Shown here in pieces: positions 10,188-17,537 of a stretch of 37,663 nucleotides of DNA. The stretch comes from Opitutia bacterium (GTDB taxonomy: Bacteria; Verrucomicrobiota; Verrucomicrobiia; Opitutales; Opitutaceae). The stretch spans positions 1 through 37,663 of the forward strand of contig JACQFT010000036.1 of the NCBI GenBank assembly GCA_016199925.1, written 5' to 3'. Numbering within the stretch: position 1 is the stretch's first letter; each line of letters starts with the position of its first letter. Made by a program: the position numbers and the translations under genes. The notes below the pieces were generated by a model that was given only the letters and a program-made list of their open reading frames with translations, did not search any database and was not told where the DNA came from.

Positions 10188-11459
10188 TCACGGGGCGGAG
10201 CGGGCGGCGAGGCGGTGAATCTGGCAGCCGGCGAGCAGGAACGCGCCGACGCCGAAGGGTTCGGTGGCGTCGGGGTCGAACTGCTCCGGCATGGACCCGA
10301 CCGGTTGCACGCGGGTGAGCTGCCCGTCGGGCTTCACGCAGCTCAACAACGCCGCCCAAGCCCGGGCAACGACCGGCGTGAACTCCGCGCGGTCGAGCAG
10401 CCCCTCGTTCAGGCCACAGGCGAGCGCGTAGCAAAAAAATCCGGTGCCACTGCTCTCCGGCTCGGGGAACGCGGCCGGATCGAGCAGGCTGGAGCGCCAG
10501 AAGCCGTCGGCGCTTTGCAATTCCGCGATCCGACCGGCCATCGCCCGAAACTGGGCGACGAAGCGCGGGCGGGCGGGATGGGCGGGCGGCAGGGCCGCGA
10601 GCATCCGCACGAGGCCGCCCAGCACCCAGCCGTTGGCGCGCGCCCAGAAAACCTTGGCCCCGTTCTTTTCCCGCCGCGAAAAAAAGCGGCTGTCGCGAAA
10701 GTAGAGTCGTTCCGCCGGGTCGTAGAGGAAATCCGAGGTCACCCACCATTGGCGGATCGCGAACTCGCGGTAGCGCGCCTCGCCCGTCACCTGGCTGAGC
10801 TTGACCCACGCCGGGGGCGCCATGAAGAGCGCGTCGCACCACGACCACCGGTCGAGACCGTCCGGGTTGCGCTCGGGGTCGAAGAGGAGGTTGTCGTCCT
10901 TCGGGTGCGCGAGGATGTCGTCGAACCGCGCGCGCAACGGCGCGATCATCGCGGGGGCGTGTTCCCGCGCGAACAAATCGGCGTAGGTCTGACCGACGGC
11001 GTGGTCGTCGGCGTGATAACGGCGGGCGCCCGGTTGCCAGCCGTTGCCCTCGCCCATGGCGAGCAGGGCGGCGGGAAACCGGGGCTCGGCGGAAATCTCC
11101 ACCAGCGCCATCACCCCGGCGTAGAAGGTCGCATAGTGCCAACCGTCGGGCTTCCAGCGCGGCGCCGGATGAGCGAGTTGCCAGTCGGCCGCTTGCTCCA
11201 GGACCGGCAACGGGGAAACGAACTCCGCTCCGCGCGCCTCCGCGGCGAAAATTAGCCCGGCCAGGAGAACGATGCTGCCGCGGCGGACGAGCGGCTTTCT
11301 TCGCGGCGCGTCCGAAACTCCGTTCCACCGGCCGGCAAAATGTTTCGGTCTTGCGGGGACGGGAAGGACCGGCTCCGTCCGGTCCGCGCTCCGACGGCGG
11401 ACCCGGCGGACGACACGGAGGTCGTCCCTCCAAGGCGGAGCGACGGTCGTCAATGGCAT
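10188..11459 (-). CDS. GH105 unsaturated glycuronyl hydrolase
   Basis: Glycoside hydrolase family 105 (YteR/RhiN-like) enzyme that removes the terminal unsaturated uronic acid from lyase products of rhamnogalacturonan, or in some members ulvan. Typical (alpha/alpha)6-barrel motifs are seen: WHYATFYAGVMAL, DDHAVGQTYADL, RWSWCDALFMAPPAW, FWARANGWVLGGL, SSGTGFFCYALACGLNEG and FGVGAFLLAG. A signal-like helix (SIVLLAGLIFAAEARGAEF) begins only near residue 62. Before it there is no in-frame ATG, GTG or TTG except the ATG at 11459, which lies inside interspersed repeat copy A. So the first 40 residues are encoded by the repeat and are Arg-rich and unlike the family. Either the true start is non-canonical near 11290, or the repeat replaced the native start. 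Confidence 0.9.
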   Translation of the reverse strand: MPLTTVAPPWRDDLRVVRRVRRRSADRTEPVLPVPARPKHFAGRWNGVSDAPRRKPLVRRGSIVLLAGLIFAAEARGAEFVSPLPVLEQAADWQLAHPAPRWKPDGWHYATFYAGVMALVEISAEPRFPAALLAMGEGNGWQPGARRYHADDHAVGQTYADLFAREHAPAMIAPLRARFDDILAHPKDDNLLFDPERNPDGLDRWSWCDALFMAPPAWVKLSQVTGEARYREFAIRQWWVTSDFLYDPAERLYFRDSRFFSRREKNGAKVFWARANGWVLGGLVRMLAALPPAHPARPRFVAQFRAMAGRIAELQSADGFWRSSLLDPAAFPEPESSGTGFFCYALACGLNEGLLDRAEFTPVVARAWAALLSCVKPDGQLTRVQPVGSMPEQFDPDATEPFGVGAFLLAGCQIHRLAARSAP

Positions 11460-11493
11460 GAGGTTGGGTGGATGACTCCGGAGCCCGCCGAGG
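11336..11493 (-). repeat. interspersed leader repeat, copy A (upstream of GH105)
   Basis: Reading the minus strand: a GC-rich dyad near 11493-11476, then ATGCCATTGACGACCGTCGC, GGAGGGACGACCTCCGTGTC, then the hairpin GGACCGGACGGAGCCGGTCC and a GCAAGACCGAAAC tail. The block is recognisably the same as copies B, C and D. GGACGAC/GTCGTCC and GGACCGG/CCGGTCC form two 7-bp stems. GGAGGGAC and GTCCTTCC can close an outer stem (one G-U). The ORF starting at its ATG is open into GH105. Confidence 0.8.
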
Positions 11494-11517
11494 CGGGTAA
11501 ACTGGTTCCGGGGCTGT

Positions 11518-12714
11518 TCATGGCGCGACCGAAAGCGAAATCGTCACCGGCGAGCGCAGGCGCGCGGCGGTGGCGGCGACGGCGGCGTCCCACTCGGCCG
11601 CCGTGGCGAAGTCGCCCGAGCGCGACCAGCCGGCGCCGACATAGTAGCAAAACGGCTGGCCGGATTTCACCGGCACGAGCGCGAGTTGGTTGAGCTCGTC
11701 CTCGGTCGTCGCGGCGAAGGCGCCCGCGCCGAGCAGCACGGCAGTGCCGAGCTGGCCTTCGGCGTCTTTCGGGTAGGTCGTCCAGCGGCTGAGGCGGCCG
11801 GTGGCGGGCGAATTGACCACGACGGCCGGCAGCTCGCGGCCGGCAGCCTTGGCTTTGGCGAGACCGAGCGCGAGCGTCACCTCCGGCCCGCCGGTAAAGG
11901 TCAGCGTCGTCTCGACGCGATGGAAATTCGCGCCGGCATCGACCGTGAACCGCTTGCGCTCGCTCACGCGCACGCCGCCGGCGTCCCACGCGTCGTAGTC
12001 CAGCTCGAAGACGGCGCGGAGCGGGCCGTTGGCGAGCACCCGCCAGGAACTCCAGTTGCCCGACGGGTGGAGCCGGCCGGCCGCCCAGACGCCCGTGCCG
12101 CCGAGCCCGCGGGACGTGCCGACCGTGTAGAAGTCGAGGCCCTCGCCGTTGTCGCGGTGGTAGGCGTCGTGGCCGCGGAGATACCAGCGGTCGATGATCG
12201 GGTAACGCACCCGCTTGGCCCAGAGGTCGAGGCCGCTGCCGGTCAGCCGGTGGCGGCCGGCGGCGGGCGTCGCCAGCGCCGGCCCGTAAACGCGGTGGGC
12301 CAGGCGGTCGTTCTCGAAAGCGAAATCGTCGAACCGTTCCGGCACGTAGCGCGCGAAGACTTTGGCGGGCCACGGCGGCACCGGCCCGGGCGCGCGCTCG
12401 ACGGTGAAGACGGCCCTCGCCTCGCCCGCGGCGAAATCGTGCTGGAACAGCACGTCGCCGTAGCGGCCCGCCACGTCGTCCGGTTGGAAGTTGGTGAACT
12501 GGTAGGCGAGCGCCGCGCCGGCGGCGTCGCGCACGACGAGGCTGTCGGGCTGCGCGCCGGGAAGGCGGCCCGCCACCTCGGTCCACGGCACGCTGATGGT
12601 CTCGGCGGGTCGGGCGGCGGCGAGACCGTGCGCGACGGTGACCACCAGCCGCTCCGCCGCGCCGGCCGGCGCGACGAGCAGCGCCGCAAGGAACAAGAAG
12701 GGGGAAATTTTCAT
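11518..12714 (-). CDS. DUF4861 family exported protein
   Basis: A 398-residue DUF4861 protein with a clear signal peptide (MKISPFLFLAALLVAPAGAAERL). Family members are secreted or periplasmic, beta-rich, and occur in pectin and related uronan clusters; no activity is established to my knowledge. Recognisable stretches are RYVPERFDDFAFENDRLAHR, GLDLWAKRVRYPIIDRWY, YHRDNGEGLDFYTVG and CYYVGAGWSRSGDF. The track ORF starts 10 codons earlier at a non-ATG codon; ATG at 12714 fits the signal peptide. It lies 83 bp after kduD and 58 bp before the GH105 ORF, with leader repeat copy A in between. Confidence 0.88.
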   Translation of the reverse strand: MKISPFLFLAALLVAPAGAAERLVVTVAHGLAAARPAETISVPWTEVAGRLPGAQPDSLVVRDAAGAALAYQFTNFQPDDVAGRYGDVLFQHDFAAGEARAVFTVERAPGPVPPWPAKVFARYVPERFDDFAFENDRLAHRVYGPALATPAAGRHRLTGSGLDLWAKRVRYPIIDRWYLRGHDAYHRDNGEGLDFYTVGTSRGLGGTGVWAAGRLHPSGNWSSWRVLANGPLRAVFELDYDAWDAGGVRVSERKRFTVDAGANFHRVETTLTFTGGPEVTLALGLAKAKAAGRELPAVVVNSPATGRLSRWTTYPKDAEGQLGTAVLLGAGAFAATTEDELNQLALVPVKSGQPFCYYVGAGWSRSGDFATAAEWDAAVAATAARLRSPVTISLSVAP

Positions 12715-12797
12715 GGGCGGCCAAGATGAAATCGTGAGTTGCATACGGTTTGGGCAGAGGGCTGGCGGCTGGGCGGGAGGCTTCCGGAAAAATACGG

Positions 12798-13565
12798 TCA
12801 GCGCGCGAGCCAGCCGCCGTCGATGGCGAGCGTGAACCCGTGCATGTAGTCGGACGCGGGCGACGCGAGAAAGACGACGGCCCCCGCGAGGTCGTCGGGC
12901 GTGCCCCAGCGGCCGGCGGGGATGCGCTCCAGGATCGCCTGGTTGCGCGCGGCGTCGGCGCGGAGCGCCGCGGTGTTGTCGGTCGCCATGTAGCCCGGCG
13001 CGATGGCGTTGACGTTGATGCCCTGCGCGGCGAGTTCGTTGGCCATGAGCTTGGTGAGCCCGTGCAGGCCGCTCTTCGCCGCCGTGTAGGACGCGACGCG
13101 CAGGCCGCCCTGATACGAAAGCATCGAGGCGAGGTGGATGATTTTTCCGGGCGCCTGGCGCGCGACGAGGTGCCGGGCGAATTGTTGACTGAGCCGGAAC
13201 GCGGCGGTGAGGTTGACGTCGAGCACCTCGCGCCAGTCCTCTTCGGTGAAATCGAGGAAGGCGGCGCGGCGGATGAGGCCGGCGTTGTTGACGAGAATAT
13301 CGGCGCGGCCGAAGGCCGCCACGGTCGCCGCGAGGATGTGCCCGGCGGCGGCCGGCGCGGCGACGTCGGCCGCGACACGCAGGCAGCGGCGGCCGAGTTT
13401 CTCGATGTCGCCTTGCACCGCCGCGGTGTCGCCGCGGGCGACCAGCACGAGGTCGGCCCCCGCCTCGGCCAGCGCCACGGCCAGGGCGGCGCCGAGCCCG
13501 CGCGAGGCGCCGGTGACGATGGCGACTTTGCCGGTGAGACGGAAACGATCGAGCACGGAAGTCAT
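12798..13565 (-). CDS. kduD: 2-deoxy-D-gluconate / 2-keto-3-deoxygluconate dehydrogenase (SDR)
   Basis: Short-chain dehydrogenase of 255 residues. KduD reduces 2,5-diketo-3-deoxygluconate (the KduI product) to 2-keto-3-deoxygluconate with NADH. Visible SDR parts: cofactor loop TGASRGLG, NNAG at about residue 91, catalytic Ser in HLASMLSYQGG, YTAAK with the catalytic Tyr and Lys, and the C-terminal IDGGWLAR typical of KduD. The track ORF is 100 residues too long at the N-terminus because it reads back through kduI; ATG at 13565 (MTSVLDRFRLTGKVAIVTG) overlaps the kduI stop as ATGA, so the two are translationally coupled. Confidence 0.93.
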   Translation of the reverse strand: MTSVLDRFRLTGKVAIVTGASRGLGAALAVALAEAGADLVLVARGDTAAVQGDIEKLGRRCLRVAADVAAPAAAGHILAATVAAFGRADILVNNAGLIRRAAFLDFTEEDWREVLDVNLTAAFRLSQQFARHLVARQAPGKIIHLASMLSYQGGLRVASYTAAKSGLHGLTKLMANELAAQGINVNAIAPGYMATDNTAALRADAARNQAILERIPAGRWGTPDDLAGAVVFLASPASDYMHGFTLAIDGGWLAR

Positions 13566-14401
13566 GGCCCGCAACGGATGACCCGCGGATCGACCGGATC
13601 CATGTCGCTGAAATCCTGGTTCTCGCCGCCCATGCCCCAGACGAACGCGTAGTGCGTGGTGCCGACTCCGCAGTGGATCGACCACGGCGGCGAGAGCACG
13701 GCCTCGCGGTCGCGCAGCCGGAGATGCCGGACCGCGTCGGGCCGCCCGAGGAAATGTTTCACCGCGCCGCCCCGCTTCAGATCGAAATAGCAATAGACCT
13801 CCGACCGGCGCAGGTGGGTGTGCGGCGGCATGGTGTTCCACCGGCTGCCGGGCTGGACCACGGTGAAGCCCATCACCAACTGGCAACTGCGGATCCCCGC
13901 CGGGTGGATGCAGCGAAAGAGCGTGCGCGAATTTTTTTCAGCCGGCGCACCGAGCCCGAGGCCGGCCGCCGGATCGTAGGCCAGACGGCGCGTCGGGTGC
14001 CGGGCGTGCGCGGGATAGCTGAGCAGGTAGAACTGCGCCGGCGCAGCCGCGCGCTGGGAATGAAAGACCACCCTTCCGGCCCCCCGGCCGACATAGAGAC
14101 AATCGAACCGTCCCAGGCGATACCGGCGCCCGTCGACGACCACCTGGCCGGCCCCGCCGGTGTTGATGATGCCGAGTTCGCGGCGTTCGTTGAAAAATTT
14201 TGCACGCAGCGCCGGCGGGCACGGCAGCGCGAGTCCGCCGCGCAGAGGCACGGCCCCGCCGATGATGGTGCGGTCGGTCTCCCAATGGCGGAGGCTCACC
14301 CGTCCGCGCCGGAAGAGGCCCGCGACCACGAAGGCGCGCCGCAGCGCGGCGCCGCCGAGACCAGGATAACCGCGCGAATCAATGGAAGAAATTTGGTCCA
14401 T
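13562..14401 (-). CDS. kduI: 5-keto-4-deoxyuronate isomerase
   Basis: KduI converts 5-keto-4-deoxyuronate, the spontaneous product of unsaturated uronic acids, to 2,5-diketo-3-deoxygluconate. From ATG at 14401 (MDQISSIDSRGY) the protein is 279 residues, almost exactly the E. coli length. The four metal ligands known in E. coli (H196, H198, E203, H245) appear here as H194, H196, E201 and H243 in PPHTHLRRSEVYCYF and PPWSIHCGVGTTHY. The end block VWGMGGENQDFSDMD is also diagnostic. The longer track start reads into the adjacent receptor remnant. It is coupled to kduD by a 4-nt overlap. Confidence 0.97.
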   Translation of the reverse strand: MDQISSIDSRGYPGLGGAALRRAFVVAGLFRRGRVSLRHWETDRTIIGGAVPLRGGLALPCPPALRAKFFNERRELGIINTGGAGQVVVDGRRYRLGRFDCLYVGRGAGRVVFHSQRAAAPAQFYLLSYPAHARHPTRRLAYDPAAGLGLGAPAEKNSRTLFRCIHPAGIRSCQLVMGFTVVQPGSRWNTMPPHTHLRRSEVYCYFDLKRGGAVKHFLGRPDAVRHLRLRDREAVLSPPWSIHCGVGTTHYAFVWGMGGENQDFSDMDPVDPRVIRCGP

Positions 14402-14404
14402 GGG

Positions 14405-14943
14405 AAAAGGGTCGGCCGGGTTCGCGGACGGGGGCCCGGCGCGACCGGGCGCGCGACTGGTTGGCATCGAAGCAATCGTTATCGGCGAGATTTTTTCCGC
14501 TGAGCGTGACCGCCCGGTTGGCCCCGTTCATCTTCGAATCGTAGCCGTCCGGCATCGGGCGGTTCACGTCCAGTTCGGTAGGCCGGTTGCTGTCGGTGCC
14601 GATCTGTTGCTTGAACTTCACAAAGGAGTTGGTCGGGGGCGCTTGGTGAGGCAGTTCACCGTGCCGTCGGGCGTGATCCGGCCGCAGAGCAGGGACGCCG
14701 GGCCTTCGACGACCTCGACGCACGCGATCTTGCCGGCGTCGACACAGCGGCGGCCGGCACGGAATCGCCGGCCCGGCAGCCCACGACCCGGTCGGTCGCG
14801 ACCGTGGCCGGCGAGAGGGCACTCGTCGGGTCGGCCGGCGGGACGGTCGCCGGAGCCGGCGGCTCGGCGGCGAGGACCGGCGCCAACCGGAGCAGGCCAA
14901 CCAGCGGGCGGAGAGCGGGGCGAAACCGGGGGGAGACGTGCAT
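14405..14943 (-). pseudogene. TonB-dependent receptor remnant
   Basis: Pieces of one outer-membrane TonB-dependent receptor are spread over two frames just upstream of kduI. From 14943: a leader (MHVSPRFRPALRPLVGLLRL) and ATDRVVGCRAGDSV, like the start of a plug domain. In a second frame comes ACVEVVEGPASLLCGRITPD then GTVNCLTKRP, the hallmark end of the plug domain. After a frame change comes TNSFVKFKQQIGTDSN then TELDVNRPMPDG (first barrel strands), directly followed by GKNLADNDCFDANQSRAR, a C-terminal barrel motif. About 600 residues of barrel are missing, as is much of the plug. The gene is therefore dead. It probably once imported the polysaccharide fragments handled by the neighbouring operon. 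Confidence 0.75.
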
Positions 14944-15110
14944 GGGGGCGGCGGGGTTGGGGCGAGGCCCGGAGCCGGGCGCGGCGGCATTTCGCTAATG
15001 AACTTCTCTTTCATGGTTGAACCTGCGCCCTCTTGGCAACAAAAATGTCCCGCCGCGCCCCGCTCCGTCTTTCCCCTTGGCCCCCGCGCGCAAAAAGTTT
15101 ACTCCCCGCC

Positions 15111-15914
15111 ATGCCGCTCCGCCCGTCCCCGCCCCGCCCGAACGCCGCCGACCAGAAACTGCTGCGTTACGTCATCCCCAACCTCCGCAACGCCTGCCGC
15201 ATCCTCAAGTGGCTCGGCCACAAGCCCGACGGCTGCAAGGCGGCCGACCTCGCGCGCGACCTCCACATCCCGGTCACCACCACGATGCGCATCATGGTCA
15301 CCCTCCAGCTCGAGGGCCTGGTCCGCAAGGTCGAGAGCCGCTTCGAGCTCGGTCCGGTGCTGATCTCGCTCGGCAACGCGTCGCTCGCGGGCACGGAGAT
15401 TCGGGACCTGGCGCTGCCGCTTCTGGCCACCCTCACGGCCCAGACCGACGAGACCTCCCACCTCGCGATCCCCTGCGACGACCGCTCCCTGATCGTCGCC
15501 GTGCAGGACAGCCCCCACCCGCTCCGCGCCGCCTCGCGGCCGGGCTTTCTGGCCGAACTGCATTGTTCGTCCACCGGCAAAGTTTTTCTCGCCTACGCGC
15601 CGAGCCGCCCGTTGGCGGAGATTTTTCCCCGCGGCGCCCCCCGGCGCACCCCGCGCACCAAACGCACTCTGGCCGAGATCAAGCGCGAGATCGAACTCAC
15701 CCGGAAGCGCGGCTACGGACTCGACGACGAGGAGTTTCATCCCGGCGTGCGCTGCCTCGCGGCCCCCATCACCTCCTCCGACGGCGTGGTGGTGGCCGCC
15801 ATTGGCATCACGGCGTCCGTCCAGCGTTTCTCCCGCGAACGGATTCCGGAAATCGCGCGCCTGGTGCGCGCGGCGGCGGACGAACTCTCGCGCCGGCTCG
15901 GCCATGCCCGCTGA
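15111..15914 (+). CDS. IclR-family transcriptional regulator
   Basis: Regulator of 267 residues with an N-terminal winged helix (about 22-80; CKAADLARDLHIPVTTTMRI is the recognition region) and an IclR effector-binding domain (about 95-262; HLAIPCDDRSLIVAVQ, STGKVFLAYAP, RGYGLDDEEFHPGVRCLAAPI). IclR proteins such as KdgR control uronate catabolism, and this gene is divergent from the kduI operon and just upstream of eda, so it probably regulates both. The track start is a TTG at 15033; I choose ATG at 15111 as it gives the family length, with ATG at 15045 also possible. Confidence 0.92.
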   Translation: MPLRPSPPRPNAADQKLLRYVIPNLRNACRILKWLGHKPDGCKAADLARDLHIPVTTTMRIMVTLQLEGLVRKVESRFELGPVLISLGNASLAGTEIRDLALPLLATLTAQTDETSHLAIPCDDRSLIVAVQDSPHPLRAASRPGFLAELHCSSTGKVFLAYAPSRPLAEIFPRGAPRRTPRTKRTLAEIKREIELTRKRGYGLDDEEFHPGVRCLAAPITSSDGVVVAAIGITASVQRFSRERIPEIARLVRAAADELSRRLGHAR

Positions 15915-15921
15915 TTTTTCT

Positions 15922-16065
15922 CCCCGAGGGCGGGCCGGCCGACCGGGCCCCGGCCCGGACCTGGGGCAACTCGCGACCGCCGCTTCTGTTGGGAGGGAAG
16001 ACCTCCTTGTCGTCGGTCTTGTCACCGGCTGCGGGCCGGATGGAGCCGGTCCCTCCACTCGACCC
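15922..16065 (+). repeat. interspersed leader repeat, copy D (degenerate, upstream of eda)
   Basis: An older copy of the leader repeat between the IclR gene and eda, in the direction of eda. Matching blocks are CCCCGAGG, GGGGCAACTCGCGACCGCC (the shared ATG is lost here), GGGAGGGAAGACCTCCTTGT and GGCCGGATGGAGCCGGTCCC, ending CTCCACTCGACCC. GGAGGGA and TCCCTCC can still pair. It ends about 40 bp before the eda ATG. Confidence 0.65.
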
Positions 16066-16103
16066 ACCACGCCGTCAGCTTCCAGCCCACCGCCCCGCCA
16101 CCC

Positions 16104-16739
16104 ATGAACAAATCCGCCGTCATCGCCCGGCTCAAAGCCGAAAAAGTCATCGCGCTCATCCGCGCCGACAACTCCGCCAGCCTGCTCGATTGCGCCCGCG
16201 CGCTGTCCGCCGGCGGCCTGAACTGCATCGAGCTGACGATGACGACCCCGGGCGCGCTCGAGCTCTGCGCACAGGTCGCCCGCGAATTGCCGCAGGTGCT
16301 CCTCGGCCTCGGCACCGTGCTCGACGCCGAGACCGCGCGCCGCGGCATCGCCGCCGGGGCGAAGTTCATCGTCACGCCGGCGGTGCGCCCGACGGTCATC
16401 GCCGTCGGCAAAGAACTCGACGTTCCGATTCTTTCCGGCGCGCTCACGCCCACCGAGGCCTATGCCGCCCACGAACTCGGCGCCGACGTCGTCAAGATTT
16501 TCCCGGCGGAATACTTCGGCCCCGCCTACATCAGGTCGCTCAAGGCGCCGTTCCCGCACCTGGAGTTCCTGCCCACCGGCGGCGTGACACCGGAGACGGT
16601 CGGCGAATTCCTGAAAGCCGGCGCCTTCGCCACCGCGGCCGGCAGCGCCCTGGTGTCGCCCGCCGCGCTGAAAGCGAAGGACTGGCCCGCCATCACCGCC
16701 CGCGCTCGCGAGTTCGTCGCCGCCGCCGCGAAGCCGTAA
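16104..16739 (+). CDS. eda: KDPG/KHG aldolase
   Basis: Bifunctional 4-hydroxy-2-oxoglutarate / 2-keto-3-deoxy-6-phosphogluconate aldolase, which cleaves KDPG to pyruvate and glyceraldehyde 3-phosphate, the last step of the uronate route. The 211-residue length fits. Schiff-base lysine K131 in VVKIFPAEYFGP and catalytic E43 in CIELTMTTP align with E. coli K133 and E45, and the phosphate-binding LPTGGV is present. It follows the IclR gene on the same strand with repeat copy D in the 189-bp gap. KDG kinase, needed between KduD and this enzyme, is not in the window. Confidence 0.95.
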   Translation: MNKSAVIARLKAEKVIALIRADNSASLLDCARALSAGGLNCIELTMTTPGALELCAQVARELPQVLLGLGTVLDAETARRGIAAGAKFIVTPAVRPTVIAVGKELDVPILSGALTPTEAYAAHELGADVVKIFPAEYFGPAYIRSLKAPFPHLEFLPTGGVTPETVGEFLKAGAFATAAGSALVSPAALKAKDWPAITARAREFVAAAAKP

Positions 16740-17537
16740 GCGACCCGGCCGCCCCGGCCCGCCCGCCGGCCGAGGCGGCTCGCGCGCCAGCGCGGCGCCG
16801 GGGTGAGCGCGGCCTCGGCGAGGTGGACCACCCGCGGTCGCTCCAGCGCACGGAGATCGAAATCCGAAAGGAAAAACATGGGGGCGAGTCTCGCCGGGGT
16901 AGCTCACGGGGTTGAGCTCCGCCGGCTCGCCGAGTCGCCGCGTTTCGCCCCCGCGCCGGCCGGCTGCCGGACGCGGAAAGGACGGACAAACCTGCGACGC
17001 CCAAGGATGAAAGCTGCGTTCATTAGTGGTTTTTCACGGTAGCAGACCGGGCGTCCGTGCAAAGGGCTAATTTTCCCGCCGGGCCCCGTCGGGCTCTCCG
17101 CTGCCGGCGTGCGGCGGGGCGGCGAGGACAGGCTGGGACGCGGCGACGCCGGCGTCGGAAAACCCGACGCCGCGCGCGGGCAACAGCCGCCGGGCGGCCG
17201 GAGTCGCTTCCCCCGCCCGAGACGAGATGCGGCCACCCCGCGCGTGGGCGTCCCCGCCCGGCCGCGCGTGGCGGCTGCGGACGGGAGACCGGCGGGGGTT
17301 TTCTCCGGCCTTGACGGGCCCGGCCGGCGAGGGCGGCGCGCAAAGATCTGTTAGCCGTAACGTGGGCGCATTCGAGTTTTGACCGCGAACGCAACGAGCG
17401 CGAAGCTCGGTGATCCCGCCGAGTGTTCGCACGTTCTGCCCGCGCTGATCCCGCCGCTGGTTTCCATCGGTCCCCAGCCTCCGGCCTTGCCGGCCCCGGC
17501 GTTCTCACCCGTCCTCCCCGCACCATTTTTCGGAACC
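16740..17537. other. 800-bp region without an intact gene; possible lyase stub
   Basis: Nothing intact was found between eda and the first sulfatase. On the minus strand, ATG at 16879 opens FLSDFDLRALERPRVVHLAEAAL (shown in pieces: FLSDFDLRAL, ERPRVVHLAEAAL), which resembles the N-terminus of alginate-lyase-family proteins. The resemblance stops after about 35 residues and the frame then runs into the eda 3' end. Another minus-strand start at about 17032 (MNAAFILGRRRFV) has no recognisable continuation. The rest, about 17060-17378, is GC-rich with no motif I recognise. This may be a deletion scar. Confidence 0.35.
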
